In this document: positions 39,029 to 64,000 of the stretch, in pieces
How the letters are laid out: the number at the start of each line of letters is the position of its first letter
Position numbering within the stretch: the stretch's first letter is position 1
Assembly: GCA_964017195.1 (NCBI GenBank)
Contig: OZ024890.1
Coordinates: forward strand, 67,297,376 to 67,361,375
Length of the DNA: 64,000 nucleotides
Reading direction: 5' to 3'
From: Siderastrea radians
Taxonomy: Eukaryota; Cnidaria; Anthozoa; Scleractinia; Rhizangiidae
Program-made: the position numbers and the translations under genes
Notes under the pieces: generated by a model
What the model was told of the DNA's origin: nothing
Seen by the model: the letters and a program-made list of their open reading frames with translations, nothing else
Database searches by the model: none

Positions 39029-39895
39029 GTAAGGAATTGACACAACACTTTAAAGCCAGGTTGGCAGTGATTTTAACGCAGAAGGAGTTAAGTTGACTTA
39101 AAAAATTTCTCCATGTTTTAAATCTCACAAAAAATCTTTTTTTTCAGCTTCCACCCCCCTAACAGATATCAGCCCCCACCCCAATCTTCTCTCTAACCTG
39201 TTTCCCTCTTTGTAAAGAGTCTCACTTGTGAAATTGCTGCGAAAATTTGAGTACAACTGAAAAATTAAGCGCAGTTAATAAACTCAGTATTAGCTGAGGC
39301 AGCAGTGGACCATTCCTCCTGTAGTTTTTGACAATTTATAAGGATTTTTTCTTTCAGAACTTGAGCGTCATCCCTGCATGCGAATTTAGCTCCTAGATAG
39401 TTCTCGATCGGCCACAGTAGAAAAATTGCCTACTGTAGTTGAAAGAGCGCAATAATTCAAGCAAACTCGCAGCTAATTTCACTGCTCAGTATGTGCAGAC
39501 TAGCAATTTTTTTTTGAAAAACATGTTTCGCCGACCATGATTCACCCTTGGTCAAAAAGTCATCTCCTACGCAAACTTGATACTCAAATTTCCATCGCTG
39601 GCGAATCATGACTGGAGGATCATAATTGCGAGTTACCTGCCATGGTTTTCCCATCGAAAAGAATCACGGAAATTAATTTGCAAATGAAATACGTTTGCAG
39701 AGAAAATAATAACTTTCAGAAATAGAAACAATCAAAGGAGCAGAAGATCTGCAATTTTCTTCACCCGGATCCGAATTTACCATCGTGGCTCCACAAGTTC
39801 ACTATATTATCCAAATCGAACCTGTGACCCAGTCCCCCTCGCCATCCAGCACGCAAAGAATGCATGTCTAACCAAGGCTTCCTTCTGCGGTTTAG

Positions 39896-40081
39896 GTCTG
39901 TACACTGCAGCACATGATCTGGAAGTCGAGTGGATTATCATTAAAGGTGTCTCGCGCTACGCAGATGAAGACGAATCAGTAAAGGATTCTTGGAGACTTT
40001 TCGCAAGTATAATGGCAGCCTCTCTAACGGCTAATATTCTCAGTGATTCCATGGTGTTCCGAAGTTGGCCTCATTATGGAG
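39896..40081 (+). CDS. PNP/MTAN-like domain, second exon (plus paralogue), catalytic Asp replaced
   Basis: 186 bp, acceptor GCGGTTTAG and donor GTAAAT, phase 1-1. Reads GLYTAAHDLEVEWIIIKGVS-RYAD and ends SWPHYG. Where the minus copy has S-D-N-A-D, this has S-R-Y-A-D: the position of the family's catalytic Asp is Arg. Confidence 0.85.
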
Positions 40082-40937
40082 GTAAATGGTTATTTATAGT
40101 TTTTTTATAGGGTTATTTATCACTCTTTACTATCAATTTCTCTTTTCACAGATCATCTGTAGTCTTATACTCGTAATTAATCTCAAATAATGCCTTTCTT
40201 GTTACCTTGTGATGTACGTCTGTCTTCTCATTTGTCGCTTCTTTACTTGGATGTGTGAATCTTGCACATGCACGTTTGACGACTTTAAAGTACCGAGTAA
40301 CGAGTATCGGAAAAATGTACACAGACTCCTAAAGTGTCGGGAATTGTTACCTTACATCTACAGAAATTTTACATCTTATGCAAGTTTACAAGTAAAATTT
40401 CTTTTCTCTTTCATCGTCTCCAAATAAAACCTTTGTTGTTCCTTTATTCGGTAATCTAACTTGTAATGCTCCAGCCATCATTCACAGGCGCGGATCTCGT
40501 TACCCACATTGTCAGTGTTGAACTCTTTCGACAGTCCGAGGGGTTATTGAGAAAGATGCAAACTTCCTCCAATGGAAATATCTTTATGCAAGGACAATAA
40601 TTCCAAACGCCATGTGAGGCCACCGTGCCCTACCTTAAGCTAGTTATACATACAGTACTTATAAAAATCCCAAAATGCTGACGATTTTTAGTGACAGAGA
40701 AATCTATCCCGTATCCGCTATAGTTGTGGTGCTCTGGACCACTGGCGATAGGTCTGCGGACTACCCCTGCTGCCATGTCACCTCTATGAATACTTTAGCG
40801 CAACCGCTGCAGACTTTACGTTGAAAAACGATCATTAATGTGAACAAAATGGTGACTGATAAGTATGTCAAATAAATAGTTTTGCACACACAATCACACG
40901 CCAAAAATGGTGACTGCATGGGATTGTATCTTTTCAG

Positions 40938-41027
40938 GTGGATATGCACAGCAACGACCACATGAACAGGCACCGCGGGCATTACCATCCGCTAGTCCCT
41001 TGGGTCCTGCAGCGTGCAATGTTAGAG
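40938..41027 (+). CDS. Short linker exon (plus paralogue)
   Basis: 90 bp, acceptor CTTTTCAG and donor GTAATG, phase 1-1, encoding a Pro/Ala/Gln-rich linker (GYAQQRPHEQAPRALPSASP...). Positional equivalent of 23655-23750. Confidence 0.65.
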
Positions 41028-41883
41028 GTAATGTATTGTTAATTTCAAAGTTTCAAGACGTTGTTACGTATGAAACCTGTACGGAGGTCCTAGAGTCAAG
41101 ATTATAGCACATTCTTTGACCAGATTGCTAAGTAGAGTTTTTTTCAGGTGATGTCGGCCTCATAACGTAAGGACTCAACTCAAACTGTCAGTAGATGTCA
41201 GACTCGATCCGATAAGCTCTCGTTTTGTCTGTTGTTTGTCCGCCATGAGACCTTCATGTTTTGCTTGTCGAAACGTCAGCAGGTGTGGGATTACTCAAGA
41301 CGGCCGCAAATATATAACTTGTGTGGATTTTTAAACTGCCTTCAACTCCACATGTTGCCTGCAAGAAACCTTTGCATTGAGAATTGTCCTGGCGGCAGGT
41401 CATTTTCTGTTTATGATTTTAACCAATGATCGTCGTTAAAAAAAAGGTTTCCTGCAACATCACCTTAAAAAGTTATCTGCGCACCGTTGATTTTTCACAC
41501 TAGAATTTGTGCAGGGTGCAAATCATAACGCCAGTATCAATAGACAATCCTCGTGTTATCGCAGTTTCGTACCTACACCCACCTTGACTGCCGAGATGAA
41601 TCCACGAACTAAACCATGCACTCATCCATCCTCCCACGAATTTATTCATGGCATGCCGAAATTCGCCTGTTCCACAGTCAGCCGATATGAATTTTGTACC
41701 GCTTCTGAGTCAAACGGCAAATTGACGACTTTGAGCAAGTCTAGCGCTATCAGACAACCAATAAAAGTACAAGCCCTCCTCCGCACGTTCCTCATCCGTA
41801 TGAACAACTGCAAACTAATGTCAGTAGTAGTATTCTAGTTCTTCACTGGATCTAACTCTATCCTTTTTCTCTTGTTACTGCAG

Positions 41884-42164
41884 TCAAGCTAGGAAGACCT
41901 TCAAACGACGAATTAGAGGAGCTATCCTTGAAAATTGCAGATAAATGGGACGCGCTGGGACGTCGCCTTGGATTCGACAGAGCAATGCTAATTGCCTTTG
42001 ATAGAGACTATGACAAATTGTTTGACAAAGCGTTCAATATGCTGATGGATTGGAAGCAAAAAGAAGGTTCTGCCGCCACTTATCAAACAATATACGACGC
42101 CTTGTGTCATCCTTTCGTTGATTGTAGGGGTTTAGCGGAACACATTTGCTGTGTAGAATCTTGA
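41884..42164 (+). CDS. Death-domain terminal exon (plus paralogue)
   Basis: Acceptor TTACTGCAG, stop TGA at 42162. Reads LSLKIADKWDALGRRLGFDRAMLIAF, YDKLFDKAFNMLMDWKQ, ATYQTIYDALCHPFVDCRGLAEHIC, a Death domain. With the three upstream exons it sums to 412 codons from ATG 38347. An extra in-frame ORF at 41509-41838 lies in the preceding intron and does not fit a phase-1 acceptor. Confidence 0.87.
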
Positions 42165-42439
42165 TGTGTTTAGACCCTCTCTTTCACCCTATCTTTCACG
42201 CTATTAATAACAAGTGACAGTTAACCCCATTGAGACCCTAATACAGGAACTTTCATTACTTCTCCCGCCTCTTCCCCCCCCCCACCCCCCGCGATTGGAA
42301 TGCTACGCCATCGTCAAGTAACTTAGCTCAACTTATCTTAGGATTCGATAACGGTAGCCTGACACTCATTTAAACAGAAAAAGTAGCGTTGAGTTTCTAA
42401 GAAAACTTCAAGTTGCGGGGAGGAGAACTCAATTCACGT

Positions 42440-42600
42440 GCCTTACGTAATATATCAAACACGAGAAAGAGTGTTTCATCAGGATATCCAAACCCCGAGA
42501 AGTGGGTTGAAAAAACGAGGCGCAGCCGAGTTTTTTTGACCGACTTCGAGGTGTTTGGATACCTGATGAAACACTCTTTCGAGTTTTTGATATGGCTTCT
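42440..42600. repeat. Hairpin MITE-like inverted repeat
   Basis: AGAAAGAGTGTTTCATCAGG (from about 42462) is repeated inverted near 42560, with GTATCCAAAC-type sequence and a gAAAAAAACg centre on both sides. About 70-bp arms. No coding capacity. Confidence 0.7.
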
Positions 42601-43524
42601 CAAACCATTCATAAATCTTGGAGAAATTCAAAGCAGAAGTTCGCTAAATTTTATGCTAATTAAGATCCGGTATCCAAACCACCGTCACGGTAGTGATTTC
42701 CTTTGTTTTCTCTTTATGAATTATTAATGAGTTTGAGAATGTTACATCACTTACTTCAAGCCAGGCTCGGAGATGACTCTCTATCCCTTGTGTTTGTTCC
42801 CTGTAATAATTTATATAATAAGTGAAAAAAAAAAGGAAAAGAAAGAACAACAACAACGAACGAAAACTTAGCTCTTAGGAAAATTTTTGACCTTCCAGCC
42901 CGGAGGGGCTAAATGTCGTTGTTGAATTTGAAGTCTACGATTGAATAGGAAGAATTATATCAAGTGTCTCCATATTACATTCTGAAAGGACATTCTCGTT
43001 GCGGACGTTTAAAATTCTTTTTGTGAAAAAAAAAAGGTTTAAAATTGAGTGCAAGCTGCCCACACGGCTTAGTATGAAGTAACTAAGTATAATAGTACTC
43101 CCCCCCCCACCCCGCTTTATACTGAGAATGCTTGTCAATCACAGAATTATATTATCACAGAATTATATTATCTCCTGAATTATATTATCTCCCTGAGTTG
43201 GGAAATAGACAGTGTGGAGTAAAGTTTTAGTCTGGAAAACAGTACGAGAAACTCTAAGTGTACCTATAAAGTAAAATATCAATAAATTGAAGACATGGAG
43301 TTCTCTGTATTGGTTTGTGGGTCGTTAAATTTTTGTAAGAAATATTCCTACTAGAAGGAGTGGGGGGAGGGGGGGGGGGAGGCACAGGTTTGTTGATTTC
43401 AGTACCCAGGACTGGAATTGGAGCCCCTATTAGAGAAGGAGGCTGATTTCAAATCAAAAATTTCCAAATCCAAAATCATTTACACCCTAGGCTGCGAGCT
43501 ATTTTCCTTGTTTCTGGGCTATTA

Positions 43525-45530
43525 GAGGGTGCTAATGGGGGTACCCAACTGTCAGTTAACTACTAATTTTTCGGCCAAATGTCAGTTAACTACTAATTTT
43601 TCGGCCAATTGTCAGTTAACTACTAATTGTAGTTAGCTATTAACTTTCCTTTTCTTACATCGAAAATTATAGCATCATATCCCGGATTTTTCCTCACTCC
43701 AGTACGTCAATCATCCTTAGGGGTGGACCTTACTCAATCAATAAATAAATTACAACTTCTAGACATGAAAATAATTGTAAAAAAAACAAAACAAAACAAA
43801 ACAAAAAACCAACAAGTCAGAAATCTTACTCACAATGAAAGAGAAAGACAGTCCGAACTATTGAGACAGATGAGAAAGCCGTTTTTGTTTAGTTGTTTAG
43901 TCTGCCCAGAGGGTCTGTCATTCTGATCCGTAATCAATTGTCGATGTGATCTAAATCAGGCCAAACGAGGTCAACCCATGTTCGCGTGCTGGACAGTCAA
44001 TTATCTAATCGGATAAGCTTCAAGTCAAACGCACCGAGTCCAAACTTTACCGCTTGTTGTAAAATTCCCATAAAATTTGTCAAATGTTTACATACTATGT
44101 CCATTGAATTGCGTTTCGCCAAGTCAAACGGCACGCGACCTCTGTGTCGTTCGAATGTCGACCCTTTATCATCATCTCGATAAAAACTTAGAATAACTTA
44201 AGCTACGTTTTTATCGAGATGGCGATAGCCTGCGTGGCAGGCGCGGAAAGGGGAGGGAAAAGGGGTCGAAATTATTCGCCAGCGCGAAAACGAGCGCGGA
44301 GCGCGAGAGGAATAAAGAGGGCGCGCCCACTACCAGGCCATTGTTTCAGGCGTATTTACTTTTGCCAAAATCGTGATTGGTCAGAATTACTTGTATTCCT
44401 TTTTAACAATCAAACAGTTTGTTATGTGTAAAAAACGTTTGTTTTTCAATGTATTAAATGGTAATATAATTCGACCCTGCCTTTCTGGGATCGTTTGTAT
44501 GGATAGAGAAAGATCGAGACCCTGTCAAATGCAACGCTTGCGCAGTTAACCAGAAAATTGTGACTGCATGGTTTAGTGGAAATTCGCTGATTTACGGAGC
44601 CGCTCCTTAGAATTTCATTAAATTTGGTATAACAATAGTTCAGAACACGCATAACTCGCCTGTACACAAAAATTGAAATCCGACAGAGGACATGTTCAGA
44701 AAACGTTGAAATGCAAAACACAAAATTACAGAAGATCTTTCCGTCAAAATTTCACCAGACCAGTGTCAATAGGGCAGTGTTTTTCTGAGTTTCCGAGAGG
44801 TAAATTATGGAAAAAAAGTTTAACGACTGGATTTTCTGAAAATCCATTATTTATTGCTGGTTTATTATCAGTTATGTTGCCATGGCAACGGTACTTAGTC
44901 CAATAAAACAGATCAAAATATAATCTTTTTTAGCTGATTTTGCATCGTGCCAATTTTGGCCTCCCACTTGCCAGTGGCTTGAAAATAACGACGAATAACA
45001 TATTGGTACAAGAAAACTGCGTTCGGCCACCCTAAGTACTCGAAATTTGTGTTTCTCAATTTACATTCAACATAGTTATAATATGGGGCTGGAAGGCCTG
45101 CATGACTCCCTTCCTCTCCCTTCCTCCCGCTTCCTCCGCGCTCACGAATAATGTCTCCCCTTTTCCCTCCCCTTTCCGCGCCTGCCACGCAGGCTACTTT
45201 GACCACGCCACTCAAAGCCATCACGGAGATCAAGGTCCAATTACGCTCCCTCGTGGCTGGCACTTTTGCATCGGAAGTGACTCAAATGACAGTGAATACC
45301 GTTACCAGATCATGCAGCGTGACAGGGAAATGTCACGAAATAGCCTCGCCGTTAAGAAAATCCTTGTTGCTTTTAAAACATCAACAATCGTATTCAATAT
45401 AACTAATAAAATGTCAGTTAACTGTTGGCTTTTAATTTATCAGTTAACTTCTAATTTTTTGGCCAAATATCAGCTAACTACAATTTTTTTGGCCAATTGT
45501 CAGTTAACTACTAACCCCATTAGCACCCTC
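43525..45530 (+). mobile_element. 2.0-kb DNA transposon with 6-bp target duplication and subterminal repeats
   Basis: CTATTA at 43519-43524 and 45531-45536. A 16-bp perfect terminal inverted repeat GAGGGTGCTAATGGGG is at both ends. Next to each end is an array of TGTCAGTTAACTACTAATTTTT-GGCCAA-type units (three at left, about four degenerate at right). No transposase ORF is seen. It contains the inverted element at 44225-45200. Confidence 0.85.
44225..45200. repeat. Nested ~1-kb inverted-repeat element (GTAGCCTGCGTGGCAGGCGCG arms)
   Basis: The left arm from about 44226 (ATAGCCTGCGTGGCAGGCGCGG...) and right arm ending about 45197 are inverted copies over about 100 bp, including GGAAAGGGGAGGGAAAAGGGG. 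The middle has no gene. Probably inserted within the CTATTA-flanked element. Confidence 0.75.
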
Positions 45531-45962
45531 CTATTAAGCAGTGTATTAAGACGAAGCTTTGAACATCGTCCCCACGGAAATCCCAGTTTGATGTTCTGAC
45601 AAAGGAACCCACATTTTGGTTGAGAAAAGAAAAAACATAAAACTTAAAGTTGTCGACTTCATCGAACGTTGTTCGTTTCGTGACGTTTTCTTTTGTGTGC
45701 AGCATCGAGTCGATAGACAATATCGACAGCACTGTAGTCCTAAGCTTAGCTGTTTTCTGCGAGAGGGGATCTTAATAATACAACGTATTTATACAATGGC
45801 CAGAGACAGACACGCGTTCTGGTTGCTCTGGGGGAGTTTGTGAATTGAGGAAAGAAGCACGAATGACACAATGAGCTTCAAAGTTCTGCACGCGCAAATC
45901 ATCACGACGAAGATTTTTACAAAACATTCCTAATTTTCAGCGGAAAACAAGTACAGCCGGTA

Positions 45963-46124
45963 GATTCCATTTGGCCTTGCGTGTATGCTCTGATAATGCA
46001 CAGAGGGCGTCAAAACGTGGAAAAAGCATCAGCCACGCTGCTCGCTTGCGACTCGTAGCGTTCTTCTTTGTCCGCCACTTTATTTTTGACGTTATCAGAG
46101 TATACACCCAGAGCCAAATGGCAT
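45963..46124. repeat. Small hairpin MITE just upstream of CPSF3
   Basis: CCATTTGGCCTTGCGTGTATGCTCTGATAA at left is mirrored by TTATCAGAGTATACACCCAGAGCCAAATGG at right. It ends about 120 bp before the CPSF3 ATG, so it may overlap the promoter. Confidence 0.7.
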
Positions 46125-46242
46125 GTATTGTGGGGAGCCTGTGGTTCTGATACACCTTTCGCGCCCCCAAAAATGGGACAGTTCATGAATCTTACACGAC
46201 CTCTCGTAATCGCGGGCGCAGCTAAGAAATATCAGAATCAAA

Positions 46243-63717
<17,475 letters not shown>

Positions 63718-64000
63718 GTAAGTATTTTTTTTTCAATGTCATTTTACCATTTAAAGGCTACGCCTAATAAAGCTGAAAGATTAATGGCTGAATCAGCTAT
63801 GAGGGCAGACCACGATAGCAGCGACTACGCCCCTACTGGTTTCAAACACTGATGTGCATTCTAGTTTAACCAGGTGTAGTAGACAAAGCTAAGGGCGTAA
63901 CGTTACGATCATCTCTGAACTGAGATAAATTGTTGAGCACAGCCAGTGTGATCTTAACTTCTAGTTATTTTAAGACCCTGACTCGTGATTCAAATACGGA

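Noticed and set aside
41143..41173. Possible extra exon after TTTTTTTCAG
   Set aside because: In phase 1 it hits a stop after seven codons; it could be an alternative end but nothing supports it.
41509..41838. 109-residue ORF between the plus-strand linker and Death exons
   Set aside because: A phase-1 acceptor before it gives an immediate stop, and the flanking exons join in frame without it.
45937..46170. 77-residue minus-strand ORF upstream of CPSF3
   Set aside because: It spans the inverted arms of a small MITE, and no domain is visible.

Overview
The window is animal nuclear DNA, most likely from an anthozoan cnidarian and probably a stony coral. Three things suggest this: intron-rich genes with GT-AG exons that chain in phase; an animal-type CPSF3 gene; and Death-domain, nucleoside-phosphorylase-like and GT4 glycosyltransferase domains of a kind I associate with coral innate-immune genes. 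The species is not determined. The intergenic DNA is dense with nested transposons.

Region 1 (1 to about 15,000) is a nearly complete Polinton/Maverick (adintovirus-like) virus-transposon. Every gene is open. In order it carries: a fiber-like protein and a packaging ATPase (minus strand); a PPxY-motif protein, penton-type minor capsid, small basic protein, double-jelly-roll major capsid, three tandem paralogues of one small family, adenain-like protease, 51-residue zinc-ribbon protein, phospholipase A2, DDE integrase with chromodomain, SAP/NUMOD1-like protein and protein-primed DNA polymerase B (plus strand). Bases 1-81 are an exact inverted copy of 14680-14760, so the left end lies just outside the window and the terminal inverted repeat covers the end of the polymerase gene. 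The set supplies replication (PolB), integration (INT), packaging (ATPase), capsid, maturation (protease) and possibly membrane penetration (PLA2).

Region 2 (about 16,250-22,700) is a decayed CR1/L2-like LINE. It has an esterase-type ORF1, an APE endonuclease and a YADD reverse transcriptase, all frameshifted, and a TTAA-flanked 624-bp MITE splits ORF2. It ends in a TAC/CTA microsatellite.

Region 3 (23,035-33,559, minus strand) is a chain of nine phase-compatible exons: a GT4 glycosyltransferase exon, four short basic RRKSS linker exons, two PNP/MTAN-like exons, a short linker and a Death domain. The exon sum is exactly 921 codons. Its largest intron is filled by two TTAA transposons. A second PNP-Death gene lies at 38,318-42,164 on the plus strand with the same exon architecture, but its putative catalytic Asp and glycine loop are substituted. 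The pair looks like an effector-type immune locus (possibly nucleotide-cleaving) with one active-looking and one decayed-looking copy. This is the most interesting host signal.

Region 4 (43,525-46,124) is MITE-rich DNA with clear inverted repeats and one 6-bp target duplication.

Region 5 (46,243-63,717 and beyond the right edge) is CPSF3, the mRNA 3'-end endonuclease CPSF73. Eighteen exons (423 codons) are visible; the C-terminal exons are missing. Its introns hold a nested DNA transposon, three 323-bp tandem units with tRNA-like cores, several copies of a tRNA-derived SINE and several MITEs.
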